Source: Methylotenera sp.
GTDB lineage: Bacteria > Pseudomonadota > Gammaproteobacteria > Burkholderiales > Methylophilaceae
NCBI GenBank assembly: GCA_030652995.1
Contig: JAUSAG010000025.1
Span: 1 to 64,000, forward strand
DNA length: 64,000 nucleotides
Direction: 5' to 3'
Shown here piece by piece: positions 1 to 8,722 of the stretch. The position numbers and the translations under genes are program-made. Numbering within the stretch: position 1 is the first letter of the stretch; each line of letters starts with the position of its first letter. Under the pieces are notes generated by a model. It ran no database searches. It was not told the DNA's origin and saw only the letters and a program-made list of their open reading frames with translations.

Positions 1-4
1 CCTG

Positions 5-23
5 AGAGCCATCCGGCTTTTTT
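5..23 (+). terminator. possible short terminator of a gene to the left
   Basis: A four-base stem (AGCC at 7-10, GGCT at 15-18) is followed by a run of T to position 23. It could end a plus-strand gene lying before the window. The stem is very short, so this is a weak call. Confidence 0.25.
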
Positions 24-89
24 ACGGCCATTGCTTTGCAAGTCAACTGCAATTGATCATCGTCGTAATACAACAACATTTAAATGGTG

Positions 90-124
90 CTCAGTTCAAT
101 CAGTTAAAAACTGATTGAACTGAG
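90..124 (-). terminator. hairpin terminator after the Suv3-like helicase
   Basis: Perfect 16-bp stem with a three-base AAA loop: left arm CTCAGTTCAATCAGTT (90-105), right arm AACTGATTGAACTGAG (109-124). It lies just past the stop codon of the minus-strand helicase gene. There is no long U tract, so termination is inferred from position and stem strength. Confidence 0.6.
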
Positions 125-181
125 TTGTTCAGGTTCGACTAAATAACTTGACGCTACTTTAGTACAAAGGCCTCTGACCGA

Positions 182-1717
182 CTACCTTCTATTAGTCATT
201 AAAAAATCAACTTCACGGCTTGTGTCACCGTAGCCCGCTTGCGTAAGCAATGCGCGTTCTATATAACGGCTTACCTGCTGACGTAGCGACTTTATGCTAC
301 CTCCATCGATAAAACATTTCGGAAACTTAAAACTTAGCCATGCGTATAAGCTTAAATTATGGCTAAGTAACTCTGCTTGTTCTAAATGTTTTGGGTTTTG
401 CGACGCTAGCCAAACGGGGGCCATCGGCAGGTAACGCATAGTGGATTGTGCGACACTTTGCAGGCACATTAAATAGTAATCTTTTTCAAAAGCAACATTG
501 AGTGAAATTGGCGCACAAACAAAGATAAACTTGTCTTTTAACGACATGTTCGGCGCATGTTCATCTACTAGCTGTGCTTGTGTAATTTGGGTATTAAGTG
601 ATGATTGTTCAAAAAGGTCATGGTGAAAGCTGGTTCTTTCTTGATGGTAACTTAGTACTTCTGCAATTTTTCGCGTATGCAAGTGCTTGGCAATGTCACT
701 AATTTGCATAAAGTTGATGCTAATCGGAAGTTTGGCTAAATCTGCGGTGTCATCTGTCGCCAGCATGTGCTCAATATGAATAAGTTCGTCGTTTTCAAGC
801 ACATTCACATAACCGGTGTCGTAAATGCCATACCTGCCTGCACGCCCTGCAATTTGTCGCACTTCTGTCATGTTGAGTAAGCGTGAAGCTACACCGTCAA
901 ACTTATGAATGTTTGAAAATATCACCCGCCGAATCGGCAAATTTAAGCCCATGCCAATCGCGTCAGTGGCCACCAGAATATCTGCCTGGCCAGAATTAAA
1001 GCGCTCAGATTCTGTGCGGCGAACTTCAGGTGATAATGCCCCGTAAATACTAGCGACCGTGAAGCCCCATTGCCTGAATCGCGCACTAAACGTCAGTACA
1101 TCTTTACGGCTAAACGCAATGACGGCATCACCTTGTTGCAGTTTAGATTTTAGATTTTGGCGGCTGTAATGTTTGCCACACAGGCTTTCGTGTTCTAACA
1201 CCAAAGGCGTTTTGCGTGCTAGTTGAGTGATCTCAAAAGTTTCATTCAAGGCCTTAATGGCGGCTATGCATGGCGCTGTTACAGCATTTGAACCACAGAT
1301 AAACACTTGTAATGCAGGTACGCCAACTAATGCTGCAGTCCATGCCACACCTCGGTCAGGGTCTTGCAGCATTTGAATCTCATCAATAATCGCCACTTCA
1401 ACTGGTTGACTGGGGTTCATCATTTCAATAGTAGATGCTGTGTGTTGCGCGCCTTCCATCAACGTGCGCTCTTCACCTGTAATAAGGTTACATGGCACAC
1501 CTGCAGTCACTAGTCGATCACGAATTTCCATGGCGAGGAGACGTAATGGAGCAAGATAAACGCCTGATTTGGCTTTTTCTAAACGCAGTAGCGCTTGGTA
1601 GGTTTTACCTGAGTTGGTGGGGCCAAGATAAAAGTGATGATGGCGTTTAAGGTTGCGGGCGAGGCTAAAGTTATCCGTATAAGCGGTTGGCGTTGGATTT
1701 TTTTGGAAGTGTTTCAT
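182..1717 (-). CDS. Suv3-like superfamily 2 RNA helicase
   Basis: 511-residue helicase. Motif I is GPTNSGKT (residues 32-39), motif II is DEIQ (112-115), and the second RecA-like domain carries ATDAIGMGLNLP (250-261) and QIAGRAGR (288-295). This set, with DEIQ instead of DEAD/DEAH, is typical of the Suv3 family, which in mitochondria unwinds RNA for the degradosome. Bacterial members are less studied, so a role in RNA turnover is inferred from the family. The C-terminal part (about 330-511) shows no motif I recognise. It is divergent from mutL with about 70 bp between the starts, and a strong hairpin follows its stop. Confidence 0.85.
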   Translation of the reverse strand: MKHFQKNPTPTAYTDNFSLARNLKRHHHFYLGPTNSGKTYQALLRLEKAKSGVYLAPLRLLAMEIRDRLVTAGVPCNLITGEERTLMEGAQHTASTIEMMNPSQPVEVAIIDEIQMLQDPDRGVAWTAALVGVPALQVFICGSNAVTAPCIAAIKALNETFEITQLARKTPLVLEHESLCGKHYSRQNLKSKLQQGDAVIAFSRKDVLTFSARFRQWGFTVASIYGALSPEVRRTESERFNSGQADILVATDAIGMGLNLPIRRVIFSNIHKFDGVASRLLNMTEVRQIAGRAGRYGIYDTGYVNVLENDELIHIEHMLATDDTADLAKLPISINFMQISDIAKHLHTRKIAEVLSYHQERTSFHHDLFEQSSLNTQITQAQLVDEHAPNMSLKDKFIFVCAPISLNVAFEKDYYLMCLQSVAQSTMRYLPMAPVWLASQNPKHLEQAELLSHNLSLYAWLSFKFPKCFIDGGSIKSLRQQVSRYIERALLTQAGYGDTSREVDFLMTNRR

Positions 1718-1785
1718 ACTTTCAGGAATTTAGCTTAAAACAGGTAAAATACCAACATACAATAATACAAGTGATTTAATTTTTA

Positions 1786-3606
1786 ATGCGCATTCAACGT
1801 TTACCAGACCAGTTAATCAGCCAAATTGCCGCAGGCGAGGTGGTAGAGCGCCCTGCATCTGCTCTCAAAGAATTGCTGGAAAATAGCCTGGATGCTGGTA
1901 GTACTGATATTCAAGTGTCGTTGCTACAAGGCGGTATCAAGCAATTACGCGTGGTAGATAACGGTGTAGGTGTAGCAAAAGAAGATTTGGCGCTAGCACT
2001 TACGCGGCACGCGACCAGTAAGATTGCGAGTTTAGAGGATTTAGAATCTGTCGCCAGTCTGGGTTTTCGTGGCGAAGCCTTGGCAAGTATTGCTTCAATT
2101 TCGCGCACGCAGTTACTGAGTCGCCAAGTCGAGTCTAAGCATGCTTGGCGCATAATCTCTGAGGGGAGTGAAATTTATCCGACCGAACCTGGCGCGTTAG
2201 ATGCAGGTACCATTATTGAAGTGACTGATTTATATTTCAACACCCCGGCGCGCCGTAAGTTTTTAAAAACTGAAGCCACTGAGTTTGGGCATTGCGAAAA
2301 GGCTTATGAGTGTATAGCACTGTCGCGTCCTGATGTGGCTTTTATGTTGCAACACAATGGTAAAGTGCTGAGCCGCTTCGCTATTAGTAACCCTAGCAAA
2401 AGATTTAGCGAAGTATTGGGTGCAGAGTTTGCCGCTGAAAGTGTTGAGATAGATGAATCTGCAGCGGGTTTACGTTTGTGGGGTATGGCGGCTAAACCTA
2501 CGTTTAGTCGCCATAGTCGTGATACACAATATGTGTATGTTAACGGCCGCTTTGTCCGTGACAAACTGATTGCCCATGCCATTCGCCAAGCCTACCAAGA
2601 TGTGTTGCATCACGACCGCCATCCTGCGTTTGTATTGTTTATTGAGCTAGACCCTAACTTGGTAGATGTGAATGTACACCCAAGTAAAACCGAAGTCAGG
2701 TTTAGAGACGGGCAAGCGATTCATCGTTTTATTTTTCACTCATTACACAAAGCGTTAGCAACGCCAACAGGTGTTTCTAATGCAGTCACAGCAGGTCAGG
2801 CGGGGCGCAATCCGTTTGATGCGCCTCAATCTTTTACGCACTATCCAACGTATCAATCACAAATCAATTTACAAGCCAGTGAACCCAATAATTTTTATCA
2901 AACTTTATTTGGGAGCACGCAAAACAGTGCGCTGAGTAATTTACAGGCAGAAAATGGTTTTAATACATATACGCATCAACCCTCAGTTGAAGCCCACTCC
3001 GTAGAAACCGAATACCCGCTTGGTTTTGCAGTTGCACAATTACACGGTATCTATGTGTTAGCGCAAAACGCGCAAGGTATGGTCGTAATCGATATGCATG
3101 CCGCGCATGAGCGCATTATGTACGAGCGGCTGAAAAATGCGCTGGACACTAAAAGTGTAGCCATGCAGCCTTTGTTACTGCCCATTAGCTTCAATGCCGA
3201 TAAAATAGAAGTGGCGACAGTACAGGAGGCATTAGCCAGTAATGACACCAGCTTGCAACAACTAGGGTTTGATATTGCGGTACTCTCACCCACAACGCTT
3301 GCCGTACGCGCGGTACCGACTATGCTACAAAATGCCGATGCGGTGACTTTGGCGCGCGATGTGTTGAGAGACTTGCGTGAGTATGGCGCTACACGCGCAC
3401 TCACGGAGCGCAGAAACGAACTGTTAGGCACCATGGCTTGTCATGCGGCTGTGCGTGCTAATCGCAGCTTAGCCATCCCTGAAATGAATGCTTTGCTACG
3501 AGACATGGAGGCTACAGAGCGTTCAGGACAGTGTAACCACGGTCGCCCGACTTGGTTTCAGGTGAGTATGGCTGACTTGGATAAGATGTTTATGCGGGGT
3601 AAATAG
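1786..3606 (+). CDS. mutL: DNA mismatch repair protein MutL (endonuclease type)
   Basis: 606 residues. The N-terminal GHKL ATPase has the expected Glu29, Asn33 and Asp58 and the GFRGEAL motif (93-99). A low-complexity linker spans about 325-405. The C-terminal domain carries DMHAAHERIMYE (436-447), matching the metal-binding DQHA-x2-E-x4-E motif of MutL endonucleases with Q replaced by M, plus ACHAAVRA (551-558) and GQCNHGRPT (581-589). E. coli MutL lacks these. So this is a nicking MutL, which fits mismatch repair without MutH. Its partner mutS lies at 44.9 kb. The usual neighbour miaA is separated from it by two inverted genes. Confidence 0.96.
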   Translation: MRIQRLPDQLISQIAAGEVVERPASALKELLENSLDAGSTDIQVSLLQGGIKQLRVVDNGVGVAKEDLALALTRHATSKIASLEDLESVASLGFRGEALASIASISRTQLLSRQVESKHAWRIISEGSEIYPTEPGALDAGTIIEVTDLYFNTPARRKFLKTEATEFGHCEKAYECIALSRPDVAFMLQHNGKVLSRFAISNPSKRFSEVLGAEFAAESVEIDESAAGLRLWGMAAKPTFSRHSRDTQYVYVNGRFVRDKLIAHAIRQAYQDVLHHDRHPAFVLFIELDPNLVDVNVHPSKTEVRFRDGQAIHRFIFHSLHKALATPTGVSNAVTAGQAGRNPFDAPQSFTHYPTYQSQINLQASEPNNFYQTLFGSTQNSALSNLQAENGFNTYTHQPSVEAHSVETEYPLGFAVAQLHGIYVLAQNAQGMVVIDMHAAHERIMYERLKNALDTKSVAMQPLLLPISFNADKIEVATVQEALASNDTSLQQLGFDIAVLSPTTLAVRAVPTMLQNADAVTLARDVLRDLREYGATRALTERRNELLGTMACHAAVRANRSLAIPEMNALLRDMEATERSGQCNHGRPTWFQVSMADLDKMFMRGK

Positions 3607-3741
3607 GATTGGAAAACACTTGGCTTATGTTGCTCTAAATTTTTACTGATATACCATTATTGGTGGCGATTATTTAGATGTGAATTTTTTCTTCTACATT
3701 AGTTACAAGGGTAGCCGTTAACAGCAATACTTTTACTTGGC

Positions 3742-5439
3742 TTAACTTTGGTTAATCCAGTTTTTTAACCAGCGCCAAACAAGGCTATCTGGTATTTCTA
3801 CCCCATCAATCATGTAGGTCAGTATTTTTGTATTATTGAGCAAGGTGGGTAGTACAGATTTGGCAGAGGGGCGACCGCAAAATAGAATACAGTCTCCTTC
3901 CATCAGTTTGGTGGAGGTGTCGGGTGCCAGTAGCCGCTGATCGTTGCGAGACAGCATTAGCGGCACTAAACTTAACCGTTGTTCGCGATTTATTGGGTCT
4001 TGAGTGAGGTTTTCAAGGGAGACTGATGTGCCACTATTTAATAACTCGGTCACCGCAGGCGCATTTTTTTTGTTAATGGTTACCGCCCAAGTTTCAGGGA
4101 CACTTTCACCCACGATTGAAACCAATTGACTGATCAGCTGGTTAGCCCATGCGTTGGTTTGATTGCGTACCAGCTCTAAAAACTGGGCCAGTAAGGGCGA
4201 TATCATGTGGGCTAAACACTCATGGGCAATAATATCGGTGGGCTGCATGGTAATATCGGCGTTAAACCGCTCAAACAATTCATTGTTTTGGCGTTTGTTT
4301 TTTCGGATTACGACAAATAATTTTGGATTAAGCTCAAAAGCGGTCATCACGATTGATAAATTATTAATGTCATTATCAGTGCCGGCAACAATGCCAACGG
4401 CATTAACAATGTCGGCCTCAAGCAAGGTTTTAGCTTCAGTGCCGCTACCTATAATGCAGTTATCGCAACCGGTTAGCTCTGGTGCGGCTTCTACAATGGT
4501 GGTGCTGATGTGTTCACGCTCTAAATTTTTAACCACGGATTTGCCAAATCGGCCATAACCACACACGATCCATCTGCCTAATGGCGGATATTCTGGTGGA
4601 GGTAGCTTGTCGCCAGGCGTGTCTGTGAGCCACTCATGGAGAATATAAATGCCAAGCGCATGCACGCGCATCGCTAATTGGTCACCAAATAAGGTGTAGG
4701 GGTTGATAATATGGTCAGTACCGAACGAGGCCATGTTGGCAGTAATATCATCGCGTTCAGCACGTGCCAGCACGGGCAAGCTTGGGTTCATGAGTTTGAC
4801 TGCCACGGCCACGGCTAGGTTAACTTCATCGTTGTCAGTCAAGGTGACTACACCGCAACATAGCGGATGATACACGCCCGCCCTGATCAAGTTTTCTGGG
4901 AGTTTTGCATCTGCACAAAGGTTATAAATAATATTGTGTGTGTTGCCTAGCTCAAGGTTGTTGATGCGATCTTGTAGCGATTCGATCACTACTACACGAA
5001 TATCTTTTTCATCGAGGGCTTTGGCTAACAAGCTCGCAGACTCGCCATAACTGCACAGGATATAAAATGGTTCTTGTAATGATCGTACGTTATTTGTGAA
5101 GCGCTCGGTCACCATGGCTAGACGTAGGCCGGGATCTTGTAGTAAGGTAATGATTCTACCGATAGCGTAAACCCATGGAATTACCGTGAAGTAGATGGAA
5201 AAAGTCATCCATAGCCGTTGTGCTTGGCTAAACGGGTAGGGGATTTCACCAAAGCCGATGGTGGTTGCGGTGTAGCTGATGACATAAAATGCTTCAAAGA
5301 TACTCATCTGCCAAGGCTGGCCTGCATCGTTAATACCCGGCATCAGTGAAAGACCAATGACAGATATTGCAAAGCTGACGATAAGCAGTATCAGTGGTCG
5401 CCGCAAGCGACGTAAGATCAGAAACAGAACGCTATTCAT
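3742..5439 (-). CDS. potassium channel-like protein with two RCK/TrkA-N domains
   Basis: 565-residue inner-membrane protein. Two membrane segments (about 12-32 and 76-100) flank a pore loop with TTIGFGE (59-65), a K+-channel-type selectivity filter. Two cytosolic TrkA-N (RCK) Rossmann domains follow. The second has a clean nucleotide motif GYGRFG (294-299). The first reads CSYGES (129-134) and is degenerate, so it may not bind nucleotide. The C-terminal part resembles a TrkA-C domain. The plan fits K+ or other cation channels gated by ligand on RCK domains. A small membrane protein lies 36 bp upstream in the same direction and may be cotranscribed. Confidence 0.8.
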   Translation of the reverse strand: MNSVLFLILRRLRRPLILLIVSFAISVIGLSLMPGINDAGQPWQMSIFEAFYVISYTATTIGFGEIPYPFSQAQRLWMTFSIYFTVIPWVYAIGRIITLLQDPGLRLAMVTERFTNNVRSLQEPFYILCSYGESASLLAKALDEKDIRVVVIESLQDRINNLELGNTHNIIYNLCADAKLPENLIRAGVYHPLCCGVVTLTDNDEVNLAVAVAVKLMNPSLPVLARAERDDITANMASFGTDHIINPYTLFGDQLAMRVHALGIYILHEWLTDTPGDKLPPPEYPPLGRWIVCGYGRFGKSVVKNLEREHISTTIVEAAPELTGCDNCIIGSGTEAKTLLEADIVNAVGIVAGTDNDINNLSIVMTAFELNPKLFVVIRKNKRQNNELFERFNADITMQPTDIIAHECLAHMISPLLAQFLELVRNQTNAWANQLISQLVSIVGESVPETWAVTINKKNAPAVTELLNSGTSVSLENLTQDPINREQRLSLVPLMLSRNDQRLLAPDTSTKLMEGDCILFCGRPSAKSVLPTLLNNTKILTYMIDGVEIPDSLVWRWLKNWINQS

Positions 5440-5475
5440 GCGGGGTAATTATAGTGGAAGTAACCTCGCACGCGA

Positions 5476-5850
5476 TTACCGGCGTTGGCTAATAGTTTCT
5501 GAGATGAGTAAAATGACGGATACAAAATTTGCCATGAGCGCACCACCAGAAAGTGACACAATATAGACAGTTAGACTTGATTCATCCATTTTTCCACTTA
5601 AAGCCGCCCATAAAATTGCGGCTGCAATGAGTTGTAAGTCGGCTGCTAAACTAGTGGAGAGTAAAATGGCACCGACATGGGTGCGGTCACCAAACTTCAA
5701 TACAGTAGCAATTAGACTAACGATAATAGCTGCGTATAATTCGTAAACATGGTGATGGGTTGGGTTGTCGATTTCCCCAATAAAAAACCCGAAGTTTAAT
5801 GTCATTGCCAATACGATAAAAAAACCAAAAACAACTTTTTCTAAATTCAT
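5476..5850 (-). CDS. small conserved membrane protein, function unknown
   Basis: 124 residues with four predicted hydrophobic helices (about 5-25, 37-55, 62-85 and 96-117) and a HHHVYELYAA stretch near residue 32 between the first two. No signal peptide or enzyme motif is visible. It is 36 bp upstream of the two-RCK channel gene on the same strand, so the two probably form one transcript, and a channel-accessory role is possible but inferred only from this. I do not recognise the family with certainty. Confidence 0.7.
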   Translation of the reverse strand: MNLEKVVFGFFIVLAMTLNFGFFIGEIDNPTHHHVYELYAAIIVSLIATVLKFGDRTHVGAILLSTSLAADLQLIAAAILWAALSGKMDESSLTVYIVSLSGGALMANFVSVILLISETISQRR

Positions 5851-6060
5851 GGGTTAAGTCCACCTGGAAATTGATTGCTGAAATTCATAAGCATACTGTA
5901 ATAGCATAATAATCACTCACAACACGCTATTATACAAGACCAACGATCCCCTTATTGGGAAAAGTAAGCGAATTTCATGGTCTTTTACCATCGCTCTGCT
6001 GGCATTTAATAAAATGCGGGCTTATTTGACATCTTAAACGAGTTTAAAACGAATCTAAAA

Positions 6061-7008
6061 ATGAATTTAAAAACATTACCCCCTGCCATTTTTTTGATGG
6101 GCCCCACAGCTAGTGGAAAAACTGGTGCGGCTGTCGCGCTTATTTCAAAGTTGCCAGTTGAACTCATTAGCGTTGATTCTGCGCTAGTATATCGTGATAT
6201 GAATATTGGCACAGCTAAGCCAGATCATGAAACTTTGGCAAAAGCGCCACATCATTTGATTGATATTATTGCGCCAACCGAAGCGTATTCTGCTGCTAAT
6301 TTTAGAAACGATGCCTTGTGTTTAATGGCCGATATCACGTCACGTGGCAAAGTGCCACTATTAGTAGGTGGTACCATGTTGTACTTTAAAGCATTGCAAG
6401 ATGGGTTGAGTCATCTGCCTGAAGCAAACGCGCAAGTGCGTGAAGAAATTGAACAAGAGGCAGCACAACTTGGCTGGCCAGCCATGCACGCAAAACTTGC
6501 AATAATAGACCCTGATAGTGCTGCGCGTTTACAGCCCAATGATGTGCAACGGATAGAGCGTTCTTTGGAAGTCTATCGATTGACAGGTCAATCAATAACA
6601 GCATTGCATCTAGCATCTGGCGGTGATGCTTTACCTTATCGATTGCTTAAAATTGCCTTGGTGCCTAAAGACCGTAAAACGCTGCATGAGCGCATTGCGC
6701 AAAGATTCGACCAAATGCTGGCGGGTGGATTTTTAGATGAAGTAAAGGCATTGGTAGCAATGTACCCTATACTTACAGCGGATAGCACGTCGATGCGTTG
6801 CGTGGGTTATCGCCAAGCTTTAGCGTATCTTGCAGGTGAATATGATGAAGCACATTTACGCGATCGTGGTATTTTTGCCACTCGCCAATTAGCAAAACGT
6901 CAGCTAACATGGTTGCGTGGTATGGATGATTTGGACAAAGTGGATTGTTTGGACCCGGCAATGCATGCGTTGGTGCTGGATAAAATAGCGCAGTTTATTA
7001 AAGAATAA
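6061..7008 (+). CDS. miaA: tRNA dimethylallyltransferase MiaA
   Basis: 315 residues. Transfers a dimethylallyl group to N6 of A37 in tRNAs that read UNN codons. The P-loop GPTASGKT is at 14-21, followed by the family motif [16 protein letters not shown] near 39-54 and [11 protein letters not shown] near 102-112. Length is normal for the family. In many proteobacteria miaA directly follows mutL; here it sits about 2.4 kb downstream with two minus-strand genes between. It ends 11 bp before the next membrane-protein gene and may be cotranscribed with it. Confidence 0.97.
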   Translation: MNLKTLPPAIFLMGPTASGKTGAAVALISKLPVELISVDSALVYRDMNIGTAKPDHETLAKAPHHLIDIIAPTEAYSAANFRNDALCLMADITSRGKVPLLVGGTMLYFKALQDGLSHLPEANAQVREEIEQEAAQLGWPAMHAKLAIIDPDSAARLQPNDVQRIERSLEVYRLTGQSITALHLASGGDALPYRLLKIALVPKDRKTLHERIAQRFDQMLAGGFLDEVKALVAMYPILTADSTSMRCVGYRQALAYLAGEYDEAHLRDRGIFATRQLAKRQLTWLRGMDDLDKVDCLDPAMHALVLDKIAQFIKE

Positions 7009-7019
7009 AAGGGATTCGC

Positions 7020-7607
7020 ATGAAAAACTTTATCAAAGAAAATCTGGTGTTGGTGATTGGTCTAACGCTACCACTGTTGTTGATTGTACTGTTCTTTGTT
7101 GCGACAGTGATTCCAAAGTTAATGGGTACACCGCCACAATATGAAATGCTGTTTACAACCAATTATTATGACTATCAAAATCCACCTGATTTTTTGCTCG
7201 AATTTGTAGTTAAAAATCAGCAACTCACAATTAAAACACATAAAAATGAGAGTAAAGATAGAAATTACACCTCAAAAAAGTTGATGGCTTACGATGGAAA
7301 AACAGAAACAGTACGTGAGATTACGGTTGATATCGCTAAAACTGCAGATGCAACTACAGGTAATGCCGTTGTTTTAGAAGAAACAAAAAATATGGCCATA
7401 GACACATCTAGTATTTCACCCGATGGCTATACTTTAGATGGACCGAGTTATGGAGGTAGTGGCTTGGTAGGTGGGTTTTTTGGGGGCGGTTATCGTAATA
7501 GCGGGTTCAGGCTCAAAAAAGGCAGTGTCGGTTATCAAGTCCCCAACACCCAGCAAAACACTTACTACAATCAAATGCAGTTTATTGGTTGGGTGATTAA
7601 AAAATAG
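7020..7607 (+). CDS. membrane-anchored hypothetical protein
   Basis: 195 residues, not recognised. One N-terminal hydrophobic segment (about 9-32) would anchor it in the inner membrane, leaving a roughly 160-residue periplasmic part rich in Thr, Asn and Tyr with a Gly-rich patch (GGSGLVGGFFGGGYR, about 141-155). It starts 11 bp after miaA and ends 9 bp before a DUF2157-like membrane protein, with AGGAG just before the latter's start. The tight spacing suggests the pair acts together. Confidence 0.7.
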   Translation: MKNFIKENLVLVIGLTLPLLLIVLFFVATVIPKLMGTPPQYEMLFTTNYYDYQNPPDFLLEFVVKNQQLTIKTHKNESKDRNYTSKKLMAYDGKTETVREITVDIAKTADATTGNAVVLEETKNMAIDTSSISPDGYTLDGPSYGGSGLVGGFFGGGYRNSGFRLKKGSVGYQVPNTQQNTYYNQMQFIGWVIKK

Positions 7608-7616
7608 GAGAAAGCC

Positions 7617-8555
7617 ATGTCGCTTAAAGAAGATGCCTTGCAGGACATTGTCTCACTCGCTCGACATAATCAAATCACATTAGAGGAAATTGCACAGGCA
7701 TTTAATTCGCCTAAAATTCAGAGTGGCAAAGCGTCTTCCAGCGTGCTGTCCAAGTTATTTGGCTATATCGGCGGTATTTTTGTTTTTGCAGGTATTGGCG
7801 TTTTTATCTCTATGTATTGGGACGACTTTGGCTCAGCGGCCCGCGTAATAGTTACGCTTGGTACTGGGTTAGTCGCGTTTATCATGGGCTTGGTGTGTTT
7901 GGCAGATAAAAAATATGAACGGGCCGCAACGCCACTATTCTTAATTTCTTCGTTTTTGCAACCAACAGGGATTCTAGTCATGTTGCAGGAGTATTCTTCC
8001 GGCGGTGATGTGCGCCACGGAATGCTTTTTATGGCCGTTTATATGCTGATACAGCAGGGTGCTACCTTTTGGGCAAAAGGGCGCACGGTATTGGCTCTAA
8101 GTGCAATCTTGTTTGGCAGTATCTTTTTTGCCAATTTGTTTGATATTTTGGGTGTGAATGAAAAACTCATTGGCATCATCATTGGCACTTCTTTGTTATG
8201 TATTGCCTACGCACTTAATCAATCAAAGCATCTTGCGATTGCATCTTTTTGGTATTTCATTGGCGCTGTGACGCTGTTATGGTCAATATTTGAGTTAGTT
8301 GAAAAATCGCCACTTGAGCCAGTATATCTTGGTGCGTCAGCATTGATCATCTTTTTAAGTACTAATGTACGAAGCCGAACTTTGCTGTTGGTTGGCACGC
8401 TTTCCATGCTGTTTTACATTGGCTATTACACGGCACAGCATTTTGCAAATACAGTTGGCTGGCCGATTGCGCTAGTTATGATTGGCATTGCCTTAATCGC
8501 AGTGAGTTCACTTGCTGTGAGATTGGATAATAAATACATAAAATCAGTCAGTTAG
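7617..8555 (+). CDS. multi-pass membrane protein, DUF2157-like
   Basis: 312 residues. A short soluble N-terminal helix-rich part (about 1-45, LARHNQITLEEIAQAF) precedes about eight or nine hydrophobic segments running to the C-terminus. This layout resembles the DUF2157 family of inner-membrane proteins of unknown function. The start at 7617 has AGGAG seven bases upstream. It follows the single-pass protein at 7020-7607 by 9 bp. A 125-bp inverted-repeat element begins 5 bp after the stop codon. Confidence 0.7.
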   Translation: MSLKEDALQDIVSLARHNQITLEEIAQAFNSPKIQSGKASSSVLSKLFGYIGGIFVFAGIGVFISMYWDDFGSAARVIVTLGTGLVAFIMGLVCLADKKYERAATPLFLISSFLQPTGILVMLQEYSSGGDVRHGMLFMAVYMLIQQGATFWAKGRTVLALSAILFGSIFFANLFDILGVNEKLIGIIIGTSLLCIAYALNQSKHLAIASFWYFIGAVTLLWSIFELVEKSPLEPVYLGASALIIFLSTNVRSRTLLLVGTLSMLFYIGYYTAQHFANTVGWPIALVMIGIALIAVSSLAVRLDNKYIKSVS

Positions 8556-8560
8556 CATTA

Positions 8561-8685
8561 AACCCAGATTTTTCATTAGGCGATTTTTCATCTACTTGAA
8601 TGTTAACTTGCCCATAAAATTTGCACAAAAAATCCATCAAACTGTGCGGCGTTGCCATTCCAAGTCCTAATGGAAAATCTGGGTT
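8561..8685. repeat. 125-bp element bounded by 20-bp inverted repeats (MITE or IS remnant)
   Basis: Left end AACCCAGATTTTTCATTAGG (8561-8580) and right end CCTAATGGAAAATCTGGGTT (8666-8685) are inverted copies with one mismatch. The 85 bp between them has no credible gene. Long arms with a long loop look like a miniature transposable element or the collapsed ends of an insertion sequence, not a terminator. The repeats stop abruptly at the AACCC/GGGTT edge. I recall similar ends in IS elements of other proteobacteria but cannot name the family. Confidence 0.6.
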
Positions 8686-8687
8686 AA

Positions 8688-8718
8688 ACCGTTAAACTCA
8701 CGCAGAAAATTTAACGGT
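8688..8718 (-). terminator. possible hairpin terminator of dapC
   Basis: ACCGTTAAA (8688-8696) pairs perfectly with TTTAACGGT (8710-8718) across a 13-base loop, four bases beyond the dapC stop. There is no U tract after it, so this is a tentative terminator. Confidence 0.4.
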
Positions 8719-8722
8719 GCAA

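Noticed and set aside
8561-8685. Reading the 20-bp inverted repeat as a terminator of the DUF2157-like gene
   Set aside because: The loop is 85 bases and there is no U tract, so a mobile-element origin fits better.
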